This document shows, in pieces, positions 37,104-45,417 of a DNA stretch of 50,163 bases; position 1 is the stretch's first letter, and every line of letters starts with the position of its first letter. This stretch comes from a virus. Where the stretch lies: positions 1-50,163 of IMG/VR virus record IMGVR_UViG_3300023116_005163. The stretch is one strand, 5' to 3'. Under the pieces are notes generated by a model. That model did not search any database. It was not told the origin of the DNA and was given only the letters and a program-made list of their open reading frames with translations. The position numbers and the translations under genes were made by a program.

Positions 37104-38723
37104 TTATTTAACTCCTATCACACATTCTGTTAATGCTGTTTCTACGTTGTATTTAGCCTTGATCAGGCGTCCCAACGTGTTAAAAGCGGTACATTCTTCC
37201 ATGTCCGCCACACGTGCCTCGCCATTGCCCGCAGACACCAAACGATCACCTGCCTGCCCTGTGCCCGTTACTTTGACAAAAACACGTCCTTTTAGTGCTA
37301 TCATGGGGTGTGTCTCGTCGTTGCCGGCCTGTGCGTTCATTAAAAATGCCGGTGATTCAGACACCACACCAAACACTGCATCTGACAACTCGTCATTGCA
37401 TTTGGTAATTTCCGCTGTTCCACCCAACATGACCACGTCTCCCACTTCTACCTCTGTGTCTGTGGCATAACGTTCTGCCAAGTCAGCGTACTGCGCCGAT
37501 GTTGACGTTGCGTGTACCACGTTGGCCCTTATGTCCACCAAAGTGGGTGCTGACAGCTCGTCTCCACCACCCGACTTGAATGCAGTCCAGGCACCGCCCG
37601 CGTTTCCATATATGGTTGTTCCGTCATCAGCAAAGGTTTCATCCCACACCCAGTAAAGATCCTGTTCTGTGGCCACAGATGTCTCACCCCTGTTGACCTT
37701 CAGACCCGAGTAGTTGGGCATACCTGACGCGGATGATATGTTCCTGTTAAGTTCTATTATGTTGTCCTCCACAGTTAGTGTGGAAGTGTTGCTGGTGACT
37801 GTGTCACCATCTATTGTTAGATTTCCGTGTATCCTCACGTCACCGCTATCACCGTGCATTGTGATCACACTCTTAGTGGATCCGCCGTCATTTACCGTGA
37901 ACTTGATGTCGCCGTCTTGTGTGACGTTCGCTATTGTGAAATTGTCTCCGGACATGGTCATCTCTATGTCACTGCTCGCTCCGATACGTAGACCGTTGTC
38001 GTTCAGGATCTCTAGGTGTCCTGTCGTTGAATCATTCTGGTCTGATCTTAGGAAGTTTGCCACTGCCACTCCGCCCAGTGCATCTGAGTCAGTGGCCGTT
38101 CCCCTGAACTTGGCATTCGACACAGAACTAGAAAGTTGTATACCCTGTGCCACGCTGGCGAAACCTGCCGTGATCAGTGCCGCTCCCACTGTGTCGCTGG
38201 AACTAGGAGTGAAGGCAAGATTTGATATCACGCCCACCACTGTGTCTTGTGTGACTAATTTTAGTATAGACCTGTACACACCCGTGTTGTCCAAAACAGT
38301 CTCAGTGATGACCTGTGTTACCCCTGATCCCGCAACTGACGTTGGACCTATCAAAACCCACACCGAACCATTGTAAACGTACAGTTGGAGATTGGTGGTG
38401 TCAAACCAAAGATCTCCCTGTACCGCGTTGGTTGGAGATGTTGTAGAATTTGTTGTTGATCCAACAGGTTTCCATTTGTCACCTGTGTAGACGTTTATCT
38501 GTTTGTTGGTCTTGTCAAACCACAACTGTCCCTGTTGCTTGTTTCCGGGTGCCGATGTGTTGTTAAAATTCTCTAATACTTTGACGAAGTTTTCATTGAG
38601 TTTCTCACCAAAGCCTGCATACCCTTTACCAAAAAGCGTAAGGTCCGTTGTTGCGGTGTCTATAGTGCCATCCGCTAACGTGATCAGTAAAGTACCGAAG
38701 GTGTTGTTAATTTTGTATGCCAT
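37104..38723 (-). CDS. Tail fibre-like protein with C-terminal autoproteolytic-type domain
   Basis: A 539-residue fibre-like protein. Near residues 60-130 there are tandem beta units, QGQLWFDKTNKQINVYTGDK and QGDLWFDTTNLQLYVYNGSV, typical of phage fibre shafts. The middle is Ser/Thr/Gly rich with GDVRIHGNLTIDGDTV. From about residue 406 the sequence YADLAERYATDTEVEVGDVV and SDAVFGVVSESPAFLMNAQ resembles the C-terminal peptidase/chaperone-type domains of cyanophage fibre proteins that self-cleave after folding. ATG 38723 has no Shine-Dalgarno site but lies 8 bases after a CATAAATA motif. It probably forms the receptor-binding fibre (inference). Confidence 0.85.
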   Translation of the reverse strand: MAYKINNTFGTLLITLADGTIDTATTDLTLFGKGYAGFGEKLNENFVKVLENFNNTSAPGNKQQGQLWFDKTNKQINVYTGDKWKPVGSTTNSTTSPTNAVQGDLWFDTTNLQLYVYNGSVWVLIGPTSVAGSGVTQVITETVLDNTGVYRSILKLVTQDTVVGVISNLAFTPSSSDTVGAALITAGFASVAQGIQLSSSVSNAKFRGTATDSDALGGVAVANFLRSDQNDSTTGHLEILNDNGLRIGASSDIEMTMSGDNFTIANVTQDGDIKFTVNDGGSTKSVITMHGDSGDVRIHGNLTIDGDTVTSNTSTLTVEDNIIELNRNISSASGMPNYSGLKVNRGETSVATEQDLYWVWDETFADDGTTIYGNAGGAWTAFKSGGGDELSAPTLVDIRANVVHATSTSAQYADLAERYATDTEVEVGDVVMLGGTAEITKCNDELSDAVFGVVSESPAFLMNAQAGNDETHPMIALKGRVFVKVTGTGQAGDRLVSAGNGEARVADMEECTAFNTLGRLIKAKYNVETALTECVIGVK

Positions 38724-38730
38724 GTACGGA

Positions 38731-38738
38731 TATTTATG
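38731..38738 (-). promoter_or_regulatory. T4-type late promoter motif
   Basis: CATAAATA on the minus strand, one base from the T4 late-promoter sequence TATAAATA and matching the NATAAATA form used by marine T4-like phages. It lies just before the tail fibre ATG at 38723, which lacks a Shine-Dalgarno site. Location in front of a virion gene supports it. Confidence 0.6.
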
Positions 38739-39618
38739 CTTTAATTAAAGGCTTTGTGTATCGGCTAAACGGAGTGTAATATCCTTCTAATTTGTTGCTG
38801 TATGTTGGATCGGCCTTCATAAGGTGCAGTGTCAGGCCAACTTTTACCTTACAACCCTGTGCCCTGTAATCAGCGGGTGCGTGAAGAACACTGCTGTCAT
38901 GCACTATTGCACACCTAGGACGCCATGGTAAAATCTTTTCTATGGTTAGACCTTCATACACGCTCATGGGTATGTGATCGGGCATCATCTTTTTCAAAAT
39001 GTCATGATCGCGACCGCTTCTGTCTATGCCCTCTACTCCGTATTCCTCATAGTCTTGATACCTGATTACGTTGGCATAGTTGGCAAAACTGCCTTTTATC
39101 CTGCCCCGCATGAAGTGAGTAGCACGGCCTCTGTACCTCTGGTTGAAAGTGACATATTGGCTCTCGTCAATGCCATCTAGCGCGATTGGAATGATTATGT
39201 CCTTGAATGGCCTGTAGCCTTCTAGGTGTGTGACCGCATCCGTGTGAAGCCCATACGGTCTCTTGGATTTGAAGAACTGGTCTCCCACGCTCATGGGATC
39301 CTTGCTGACATCACTGTAGAATATTACGTCATCACCAAAGTGCTCATAGATCTTGGGACGCACTATGTCAGACACGACCTTGTGCACCATGGGAAAAGTG
39401 ATATGGTACACGTGATCGTTGATGTCGTAACCTATCTTTGGATAGTTGTCCTTGAACCATAATTCTAAGGTCCCACACTCAACGCCGTTGATGAAATCCT
39501 CTACGACGTACGATTCTTCGTACTGGCATTCAAACATTTTGGTGTTTGGATCATGAATGACATCCATGCCCTCTAGTTGTTCTTCCGTGAAGGGCCTGTC
39601 CGTTTTATACTTTGGCAT
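38734..39618 (-). CDS. 2-oxoglutarate/Fe(II)-dependent oxygenase-like protein (294 aa)
   Basis: A double-stranded beta-helix oxygenase. The facial triad is visible: His and Asp in YGLHTDAVTHLEGYRPFKDI and the distal His in AIVHDSSVLHAPADYRAQG, followed by a basic residue in KVKVGLTLHLMK for 2-oxoglutarate. Such enzymes hydroxylate proteins, nucleic acids or small molecules. A close paralogue is the next gene (39605). ATG 39618 is preferred to 39645. It lies immediately upstream (in transcription) of the tail fibre genes, which makes fibre proteins or a receptor-related compound possible substrates. The chemistry is well supported; the substrate is unknown. Confidence 0.82.
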   Translation of the reverse strand: MPKYKTDRPFTEEQLEGMDVIHDPNTKMFECQYEESYVVEDFINGVECGTLELWFKDNYPKIGYDINDHVYHITFPMVHKVVSDIVRPKIYEHFGDDVIFYSDVSKDPMSVGDQFFKSKRPYGLHTDAVTHLEGYRPFKDIIIPIALDGIDESQYVTFNQRYRGRATHFMRGRIKGSFANYANVIRYQDYEEYGVEGIDRSGRDHDILKKMMPDHIPMSVYEGLTIEKILPWRPRCAIVHDSSVLHAPADYRAQGCKVKVGLTLHLMKADPTYSNKLEGYYTPFSRYTKPLIKA

Positions 39619-40450
39619 AGTAAGTCCTTTTGTTACAGGCTTCAAAGTTGACGTCGCTGAACACAGTGTTGGGTGCCCATGTGTCCACTTGCTTGAACAT
39701 CCTGATGCTTATGTTTAGTTTCCGTGCAGAGCCTACAAGGTTGTAATTGCAAGGGCCATGTATCACACTTGAATCTTTTATTATAGCGTTTCCAGGCACG
39801 TTCTGCTCCACAGTCTCCACGGTCAATCCCTCGAAGTATGATTTGAGGAACCTGTCACCTATGTGTGTCTCTATGAATTCATTATCTATTTCTGTGCCAT
39901 TCAAATTTGTCACACCCGGCACCTCGTAACTGTCACGCAACACGTTGGAGTATACATTGGTTCCTGTGTCCGTTGATCCTTTCCTGAAGTGAGTGCCACG
40001 TCTGTAACATCTTTGATTCATCGCGTATGTGTGTGTCTCTGCGTCATTCTCAATCCACAAGGGAATTATGATGTCCTTCTGTGTCAGCCAGCCTGGTATA
40101 TGTGTTATGGCATCAGTGTGTGGCCCAAATATCCTGGTCTGCTCACATATGAAATCTGCACTGTGCGGATTGGTGTCATTGTGGAGTTCACTGTATAACC
40201 TGAAGTCACCGAAATGCTGTTTTATCCTAGGGTAAAGTATCTCCTTGATGGATGGATCCTCGTGATGGTCGCCAATGAACTGCAACGCTTTCTCCTGCAA
40301 ATAAAAACCTTGTTTGGGTTTTTCCTTGTAGTACCAATCTATAATAAATTTGACTTCTTCATTGCTCAAGAAGTTCTCTATCTGGTACGTTCCCTCTTCG
40401 GGAAACACACCCTGCCATAGAGTCTCATTGCTGTTATGAATTGTGTCCAA
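39605..40450 (-). CDS. 2-oxoglutarate/Fe(II)-dependent oxygenase-like protein (281 aa)
   Basis: A paralogue of the 38734 gene. The triad appears as FGPHTDAITHIPGWLTQKDI and KDSSVIHGPCNYNLVGSAR, with basic KLNISIRMFK afterwards. The segment YAMNQRCYRRGTHFRKGS is shared in pattern with the paralogue's TFNQRYRGRATHFMRG. It starts at TTG 40450, the only good start: GAGGAGAT lies about 6 bases upstream. It overlaps the downstream gene by 14 bases and the upstream one by 17. Two adjacent paralogues suggest successive or heteromeric reactions. Confidence 0.82.
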   Translation of the reverse strand: MDTIHNSNETLWQGVFPEEGTYQIENFLSNEEVKFIIDWYYKEKPKQGFYLQEKALQFIGDHHEDPSIKEILYPRIKQHFGDFRLYSELHNDTNPHSADFICEQTRIFGPHTDAITHIPGWLTQKDIIIPLWIENDAETHTYAMNQRCYRRGTHFRKGSTDTGTNVYSNVLRDSYEVPGVTNLNGTEIDNEFIETHIGDRFLKSYFEGLTVETVEQNVPGNAIIKDSSVIHGPCNYNLVGSARKLNISIRMFKQVDTWAPNTVFSDVNFEACNKRTYYAKV

Positions 40451-40916
40451 TTTTAATCTCCTCGAATGGCGTGTCGTGTATGCCCATGTGGAAAACTATG
40501 CGTTCCTTTGTTGGTGCCTTTACGCCGTGCGCCACTTTAGTATTAATTATTGTCATGTTATTATACAGCACTTCAGAACCGTCATCAAAATACAATTCAC
40601 CGGTCATCTCGGTCATTGGAACAACCACACTGCACTGACTTAAAACATCAATGTGCAAGGGCAGTTCCCCGCCTGGTAAAACTCTGAAGAAATTGCATCT
40701 CCATTCTCGAGGCCTGATACCCATGTAGTTCCATATTTTCTTTATCTCACGTAACAGACGCCTGTCAAAATTTTTTATCTCCTGCACGAAGAACTTGTTG
40801 TTTTCCCAACTCATGTATTCCTTGTAGAGTTCATTGCTGTCCTCCCAGTGGTCCGACATATAAGATTTCAGCAGGTTCACGTCAGGAGTGTACTGTGTTT
40901 CAATGTAGTTAGGCAT
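40434..40916 (-). CDS. Aspartyl/asparaginyl hydroxylase-like 2OG oxygenase (160 aa)
   Basis: A shorter oxygenase-like protein. The metal site is LPLHIDVLSQCSVVVPMTE (His, Asp) and the second His is in NTKVAHGVKAPTKERIVFHM, where the Arg would bind 2-oxoglutarate. This pattern resembles the aspartyl/asparaginyl beta-hydroxylase group. I start it at ATG 40916, five bases after GAGGAG; the next ATG (40919) is too close to it and the long upstream frame from 41018 lies inside the SGNH gene. The substrate could be a peptide Asp/Asn or a small amino acid. Three of five oxygenases in this island share the HID form. Confidence 0.75.
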   Translation of the reverse strand: MPNYIETQYTPDVNLLKSYMSDHWEDSNELYKEYMSWENNKFFVQEIKNFDRRLLREIKKIWNYMGIRPREWRCNFFRVLPGGELPLHIDVLSQCSVVVPMTEMTGELYFDDGSEVLYNNMTIINTKVAHGVKAPTKERIVFHMGIHDTPFEEIKIGHNS

Positions 40917-41676
40917 CATACTCCTCGTAAGGTAACACACGTTTGGCCTCTGGCATCCAATGTGCGTCCTCCTCCTGCCAATTGGCATAACGCTGAGCAT
41001 CTTCAACTTCCCGTACACTTTTGAACATTATATCCTTTACCCACTTGTAGTGAGGATATGGCAATGGATGAAGATGCCTATCACCCTTTGTTTGATCGGG
41101 AGTAGGAAACTGGTCTGGGTACAGATCTTGTGCAAAGTCTCTCAGGCCCAGTTGATTCTGGTAGAAAAGAAATTTGCTCCAGTCGATCTGTTGTCTCAGG
41201 AAATCTTCTGGTTTTGTTAAATTAATTTGCTTTGGCAATGTCCTTGTGTCATAGATCATCATTGTGTAATCTATTTGTTTCCTATCTAAAAACAACTGTG
41301 TGTACAGTATGTTTTCTAGAGTCTTAAATCTGTCAAATACCTCGTGTGGTTGTGAGTTGTAGTGTCCATTGTACGAAACTGTCCATTCAAAGTCGTTGTC
41401 ATACATTGACCAACTGTCCTTGTTATTACTGATTTGCTGTTTGCCTTCCGTGAATACATCATACCTATGAGGAGCACCCCACATCACGTACACGTGTGAT
41501 ATGTCATTAAACTTAGACACTGCATTTACAACATCACGTGCTATTGTCTCATTGCCTATCCCAGGCTTTGCTAGATTAATGATTTCCGCATCGCCAACAT
41601 AAGTGGAAAGGAAATTTGGCCACGTTGGCCATTTATACCTAGCAGAGCAGTGTCCGTGTGTTATTACTTTCTTCAT
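40909..41676 (-). CDS. SGNH-hydrolase-like protein, copy 2
   Basis: A 255-residue protein resembling the one at 25712. Conserved blocks: VITHGHCSARYKWPTWPNFL (block I position has Cys/Ser), INLAKPGIGNETIARDVVNA (Gly/Asn of blocks II-III), HVYVMWGAPHRYDVF, and DRHLHPLPYPHYKWVKDIMF with the C-terminal His. The usual nucleophile Ser of GDS is not clearly retained (GHCS), so catalysis should be checked. It lies between a methyltransferase and an oxygenase gene, coupled to both. A carbohydrate esterase or an inactive relative are both possible. Confidence 0.65.
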   Translation of the reverse strand: MKKVITHGHCSARYKWPTWPNFLSTYVGDAEIINLAKPGIGNETIARDVVNAVSKFNDISHVYVMWGAPHRYDVFTEGKQQISNNKDSWSMYDNDFEWTVSYNGHYNSQPHEVFDRFKTLENILYTQLFLDRKQIDYTMMIYDTRTLPKQINLTKPEDFLRQQIDWSKFLFYQNQLGLRDFAQDLYPDQFPTPDQTKGDRHLHPLPYPHYKWVKDIMFKSVREVEDAQRYANWQEEDAHWMPEAKRVLPYEEYDA

Positions 41677-42266
41677 ATTTTCCTAAAAACCAAATAATTG
41701 TGTTTTGGCAAGATGCTCGGATGCTTTATAAAATAATCCATGTCCTGTGGATTTTGATAGTCAGAAATAGACCTTGCCTCTTGAGTTAGAAACTGATCCA
41801 GTTTGAAACCGTATTGGGCAAATAACAATATCCAGTACTGACTATCCTGTGTGTTCACGTGATGGTGTCCTGGTGTGCCTCGCGGTGGTGTATGCAGTAT
41901 CACCACTTTGCCTAGAGAAAAATCCTTCATGTAATTGTCAATAAACTCCTCTTCCACGTGTTCACAAAAATCTGTCGATAGCACCACGTCAACTTTCATA
42001 TTGAACGATGATTGGCCTTTTGTGTAATCGTGGCATAACAACCTGTGTCTTATTCTTTGTTCTGAATATAATTTGATTGCGTTTTCGTCCCCGTCTATGC
42101 CATATGCGTTTGTGCCGGTTTCCGCTAGATATTTCACCACATCACCGTTTGCACAACCAATGTCTAGCACATTCTTTCCTACACAATATTTCTCCAACAC
42201 TGGTATGTCAATTGCTGAAAAATTATTTGTCTTTGTTCTGCCCAGGTGTGCCTGTATACTATGCAT
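41673..42266 (-). CDS. SAM-dependent methyltransferase, class I
   Basis: 197 residues with the class I Rossmann layout: motif I NVLDIGCANGDVVKYLAETG (about residues 32-51), the acidic end of strand 2 in AYGIDGDENAIKLYSEQ, motif IV-like DVVLSTDFCEHVEEEF and motif VI-like VVILHTPPRGTPGHHH. The family is broad and includes small-molecule and glycan methyltransferases. It starts at ATG 42266 overlapping the upstream stop and its stop overlaps the SGNH gene start (ATGA). The position among sugar and hydroxylating enzymes suggests a small-molecule or glycan target; there is no direct evidence. Confidence 0.85.
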   Translation of the reverse strand: MHSIQAHLGRTKTNNFSAIDIPVLEKYCVGKNVLDIGCANGDVVKYLAETGTNAYGIDGDENAIKLYSEQRIRHRLLCHDYTKGQSSFNMKVDVVLSTDFCEHVEEEFIDNYMKDFSLGKVVILHTPPRGTPGHHHVNTQDSQYWILLFAQYGFKLDQFLTQEARSISDYQNPQDMDYFIKHPSILPKHNYLVFRKI

Positions 42267-43083
42267 CGAGGTCCTCCTGTGTCAAGAATGAAATGATTAT
42301 GTGTGCCCTGGTTGTCTTGCCCTTGTTCCAGGCGCTGTGCCTCAGACCCTGGTTTAGGAACCAACACTCGCCGGGCAACATCTTCTGTTCGTGCTTGACT
42401 CCATTCCTGTCGATCACGTGGAAACCACAGTCTTCGTTTGTGGTCAGCGGTATGTGGTACCGCACCGAGTAATCGGTGTTATAATCTATGTGATCATTTA
42501 TGTAGGCTCCAGGATCCATGATGGCTATTCTTGCCCTGGTGTGTTCCGCCCTGAAACTTTTCAAAACATCTTCTATGTAAGTTCCCTTGACCCAATCTTT
42601 TACCTTGTTGTAATGTCGTTCATCTAACCTCCCTTTTGGAATTTTCTTGTCATACACACGTTGCTCCATTTCAGGATTGTACTCTGTCAATGCTATCTGC
42701 TTGTAGGGTGACCCATTTACCTCATACTTGCCATCCTTGTCTTTGACTATGTAATTTTCATAAGGCTTCACGTAATTCCTGTAGTCCCACGCCATACGCT
42801 TGTTGCCCAGTGCTTTGGTTATGCGACTCTCGTTTTTGTACAATTCAGATTCGGCTACGTCGTTGTTCACCAAAAATTCATATGCGTCCTCTATACTCGT
42901 GAATTTAAGTCCAAATGCTTTTTGTAGTTTGGCAGTCTTGCCACCTACTAGGTCACCGTAGCCTTCCTTGACCTTTAGGTCGTCCTCCTGTACAGGCATT
43001 TGCCTCACTATTTCATTAATCCTATCCACGTCAAAAGTGTAAGGCAATTTTTTAAATGCGGGCAATTGATCTCTCTTTAACAT
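42259..43083 (-). CDS. Aspartyl/asparaginyl hydroxylase-like 2OG oxygenase (274 aa)
   Basis: The C-terminal half is a 2OG oxygenase core: MDPGAYINDHIDYNTDYSVR (His and Asp of the metal site), YHIPLTTNEDCGFHVIDRNG, then the second His in NQGLRHSAWNKGKTTRAHII, where Arg would hold 2-oxoglutarate. The N-terminal half (about 130 residues, KPYENYIVKDKDGKYEVNGS and others) is an unrecognised extension. It starts at ATG 43083 inside the upstream stop region; two in-frame ATGs further upstream lie inside the neighbouring gene. It probably hydroxylates an Asp/Asn-containing or related substrate. Confidence in the oxygenase call is good. Confidence 0.8.
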   Translation of the reverse strand: MLKRDQLPAFKKLPYTFDVDRINEIVRQMPVQEDDLKVKEGYGDLVGGKTAKLQKAFGLKFTSIEDAYEFLVNNDVAESELYKNESRITKALGNKRMAWDYRNYVKPYENYIVKDKDGKYEVNGSPYKQIALTEYNPEMEQRVYDKKIPKGRLDERHYNKVKDWVKGTYIEDVLKSFRAEHTRARIAIMDPGAYINDHIDYNTDYSVRYHIPLTTNEDCGFHVIDRNGVKHEQKMLPGECWFLNQGLRHSAWNKGKTTRAHIIISFLTQEDLDA

Positions 43084-43610
43084 AAATCCATCCATGCCTT
43101 GTACTGCCAGCACTCATCAATTTTGGGATTGCACACCGCAACCTTTTTTCCGTCCAAGTGCCATTTTGTTTTAGTTTTCGTGCTCATAGTATCTATAAAC
43201 TTTGTGAGATGCCTAGGTGACCTACACCTGCTTATGAATGCTTTCTTGAAACCTATTTTCTTTGCCATGTCTATTTGTTGCATAGCCATTTCGCACACGT
43301 GATCATCTGCTATGATCTTTGAAGTCCTGCGCATCTCTGGCGACTCGTAGTACCTGTTGAGAATCCTACACTCTCCTTTTTCAAAGTATTCTGGACGATG
43401 TGCTATGCTTGAAAAACCCACTATCTCACCGTCTCTCTCGTACACGCTAATTGCTTCTAGACCGAACCAATCTATTCCCTTGTAGTTGTCCGCCAGCCTG
43501 TCGGACTCGTTGAACTTGTAATTTTTAAGTGTTCTGAGTACATCAGTCCTCTCGTGTGGAATGAAAGTTGTTGATGTCGCAGGTTTATGGCTGTCTAAAG
43601 GTTTCAACAT
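43077..43610 (-). CDS. GNAT-like protein (177 aa)
   Basis: Possible N-acyltransferase fold: ISVYERDGEIVGFSSIAHRP (central strands of a GNAT), GECRILNRYYESPEMRRTSK in the position of strand 4, CEMAMQQIDMAKKIGFKKAFISRC as a helix and strand 5, and a C-terminal tail with WHLDGKKVAVCNPKIDECWQ. No textbook acetyl-CoA Q/R-x2-G-x-G/A loop is clear, so this is a fold-level guess. I start it at ATG 43610 with AAAGGAG upstream; ATG 43640 gives a longer, basic N-terminus. It lies between two oxygenase genes and overlaps both. Confidence 0.55.
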   Translation of the reverse strand: MLKPLDSHKPATSTTFIPHERTDVLRTLKNYKFNESDRLADNYKGIDWFGLEAISVYERDGEIVGFSSIAHRPEYFEKGECRILNRYYESPEMRRTSKIIADDHVCEMAMQQIDMAKKIGFKKAFISRCRSPRHLTKFIDTMSTKTKTKWHLDGKKVAVCNPKIDECWQYKAWMDLC

Positions 43611-44175
43611 AATCCCAAAACTCCTTTTTCTTTTTGCCATGCACCAGAAGGTGTACCCTCTCTTCGTCCGAGTTGTTTTCTACAAAGTGCTCGTAGTGAA
43701 TGTTCAACACTAAAGGCATGCCAGGTACATAGTCAACATCTCTGTTGTTCAGCACAAATCTGTTTCCCTTGGGATAGCTCAAACATACGTTGAGTGGTTC
43801 CAGCCAGTTTCGTTCCGGTACATCGATGTGTTTGGTTATGTAACCTCCAGGCCTTATCACTAAAAACCTTATGTCATCCACCCTTGCGTATGGAAGGCTG
43901 TTTACCCACTCGATCGTCCTGGGACAACGTTCTCCTACATCTGTTACCTTTGGCCTTTGCTTCCTCCTGTCGTACTCCCAGTGGCTGTTTGTTTTATCGG
44001 AGTCAAACCCATACAGGGTTACTGCACACCAGTCTTTGTGCCCATCCTCGGGCCTGTGTGTGACTAACCTGTCCTTGATCAGTTCGTACTCTGTGAGAAT
44101 TTGCTTAACAGGGACATCAAAGTCCATCTGCACGTATTCTACGCTACTGTCTCTGTTAAATTCTTGCGTAATCAT
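43585..44175 (-). CDS. Aspartyl/asparaginyl hydroxylase-like 2OG oxygenase (196 aa)
   Basis: Metal-site segment IRPGGYITKHIDVPERNWLE (His, Asp), then LNVCLSYPKGNRFVLNNRDV and the second His in LNIHYEHFVENNSDEERVHL with an Arg nearby. Overall it resembles the oxygenase at 42259 and the one at 40434. ATG 44175 (AAGG eight bases upstream) overlaps the desaturase stop by 20 bases; the start at 44208 lies further inside that gene. It is one of five oxygenase-like proteins within 6 kb, an unusually high number for a phage. The substrate is unknown. Confidence 0.8.
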   Translation of the reverse strand: MITQEFNRDSSVEYVQMDFDVPVKQILTEYELIKDRLVTHRPEDGHKDWCAVTLYGFDSDKTNSHWEYDRRKQRPKVTDVGERCPRTIEWVNSLPYARVDDIRFLVIRPGGYITKHIDVPERNWLEPLNVCLSYPKGNRFVLNNRDVDYVPGMPLVLNIHYEHFVENNSDEERVHLLVHGKKKKEFWDYVETFRQP

Positions 44176-44719
44176 GATGATCCTTGTGGTTCCCTTCAAA
44201 CGGTGCAATCAAATTTATCAGTAAGTTGTTTGCAGGACCCTTGGCATCATGTCCGTAAAAGTTCAGTATACCAAAACCTAAGTATGAAAGTATCAACAAC
44301 ATTAGGTTAATTATAACTGCATTTACGCCAAAAATCAATGGTGTGATTATCCAGTGTGCGGCAAAAATAAATTTACCATATCTGTGGAAGAACATCACCC
44401 TTGGATTCGCTATTAGATCTTTAATGAATTGCCTTGGTATGTTCTTAACTTTCCATAGACTGAAAAGTACCACGTACCAAGGATGATTTTTCGGACTGTG
44501 TGGATCCTTGTCGGTGTCAGCGTTTGCATGATGTATCCTATGCACTCCTGCCCAGGTCAAGGCACTACGTCCTCCGCACAGCAAACCTATGTACAACAGC
44601 ACTACTTCACTCACAGCATTAGTCTTGTAATCGTTGTGTGCAAAATACCTATGGTATCCATAGGTGATTCCTATTGCGGCCAACACCCAATATGTCATGT
44701 ATCCGTATAAAAGTATCAT
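44156..44719 (-). CDS. Short acyl-lipid/acyl-CoA desaturase
   Basis: A membrane-bound di-iron desaturase of the delta-9 type, reduced to 187 residues. All three His boxes are present: YHRYFAH near residue 22, VHRIHHAN (about 59-66), and NHKDHHD near the C-terminus. Hydrophobic segments flank them: YMTYWVLAAIGITYG, FIFAAHWIITPLIFGV and INLMLLILSYLGFGIL. The usual family length is about 270-320; it lacks the usual N-terminal extension but keeps the catalytic core. It would introduce a double bond into host acyl chains. ATG 44719 overlaps the upstream stop (ATGA), seven bases after a TATAAATA motif. Confidence 0.9.
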   Translation of the reverse strand: MILLYGYMTYWVLAAIGITYGYHRYFAHNDYKTNAVSEVVLLYIGLLCGGRSALTWAGVHRIHHANADTDKDPHSPKNHPWYVVLFSLWKVKNIPRQFIKDLIANPRVMFFHRYGKFIFAAHWIITPLIFGVNAVIINLMLLILSYLGFGILNFYGHDAKGPANNLLINLIAPFEGNHKDHHDYARI

Positions 44720-45417
44720 TTGAAATATTTATAGCCCTCCCAATCGTGTGGTTTGTTTGCATGATGTGTGAAGTGTACAAATTTGATGTCTGGATGGAAT
44801 TCTCCTCCAAGGTACACGTAATCATTGGTTGTTAGCCGTTGATATTTCATTGTTGTCTTTATCTGCCATTCTTTCATGTCTTTGCCACCGATCACCACTT
44901 CGTCACTGCACCAACGTGTGACCCAACTGTTCGGTAGGAGTTTTAGTTCCAACCTTTCATTCACTGCATCCTCCACAAAATATTGTTCACCGTTGATTGG
45001 TCCCTTGGTTATGCCGTTGTCGATGTAGTGTCTCTGCCATTTCAAGTGATCCTTCATGAATTTCTCATATATGTACTTGCAATCAGTTGGGTAGTATTTG
45101 AAGAAACCACCATTGAGACTGTAACCTTCACGCTCGGTGTCCCTCCACCAACCAGGTATCGACAGGAACTCGCCGCGTTTGATCGGATATTCAAACATCT
45201 GCTTGTAATCATTCACCAGCAACACGTCTATGTCCATGACGACAACTGGTTCTTCTATGTCCATGTTCATTACAGACATCTTGTTCCACTGCATCAATAT
45301 GTCGTGCTGTACAGGTTCCCTGATCCAAACAAATTCGTACTCGGGCAACTTTGATTGTAGATATGACTCATACTCCGGTCCATACCTGTCACCTATCCTT
45401 ACTGCGAATATCTTCAC
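44716..45417 (-). CDS. GT-A-like glycosyltransferase (233 aa)
   Basis: Starts at GTG 45417, overlapping the previous stop (GTGA) with AGGAGAT upstream; a TTG at 45435 would be longer but overlaps the upstream gene more. Sequence landmarks: VKIFAVRIGDRYGPEYESYL, EYEFVWIREPVQHDILMQW and the DxD motif EPVVVMDIDVLLVNDYKQMF; then GGFFKYYPTDCKYIYEKFM and LLPNSWVTRWCSDEVVIGG. It resembles the GT-A-like proteins at 35026 and 48139. The sugar donor cannot be told. Placed between a desaturase and an unknown 453-aa protein. Confidence 0.72.
   Translation of the reverse strand: MKIFAVRIGDRYGPEYESYLQSKLPEYEFVWIREPVQHDILMQWNKMSVMNMDIEEPVVVMDIDVLLVNDYKQMFEYPIKRGEFLSIPGWWRDTEREGYSLNGGFFKYYPTDCKYIYEKFMKDHLKWQRHYIDNGITKGPINGEQYFVEDAVNERLELKLLPNSWVTRWCSDEVVIGGKDMKEWQIKTTMKYQRLTTNDYVYLGGEFHPDIKFVHFTHHANKPHDWEGYKYFK
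44726..44733 (-). promoter_or_regulatory. Perfect TATAAATA late-promoter match
   Basis: TATAAATA on the minus strand, identical to the T4 late promoter consensus, sits 7 bases before the desaturase ATG (44719). It is inside the last codons of the glycosyltransferase gene, so it may be coincidence; its position immediately before a start codon repeats the arrangement seen at 38731-38738. Confidence 0.4.

Noticed and set aside
37714-38376. 220-codon plus-strand frame
   Set aside because: Antisense of the tail-fibre-like gene; composition reflects the fibre's Ser/Thr codons and no domain is visible.
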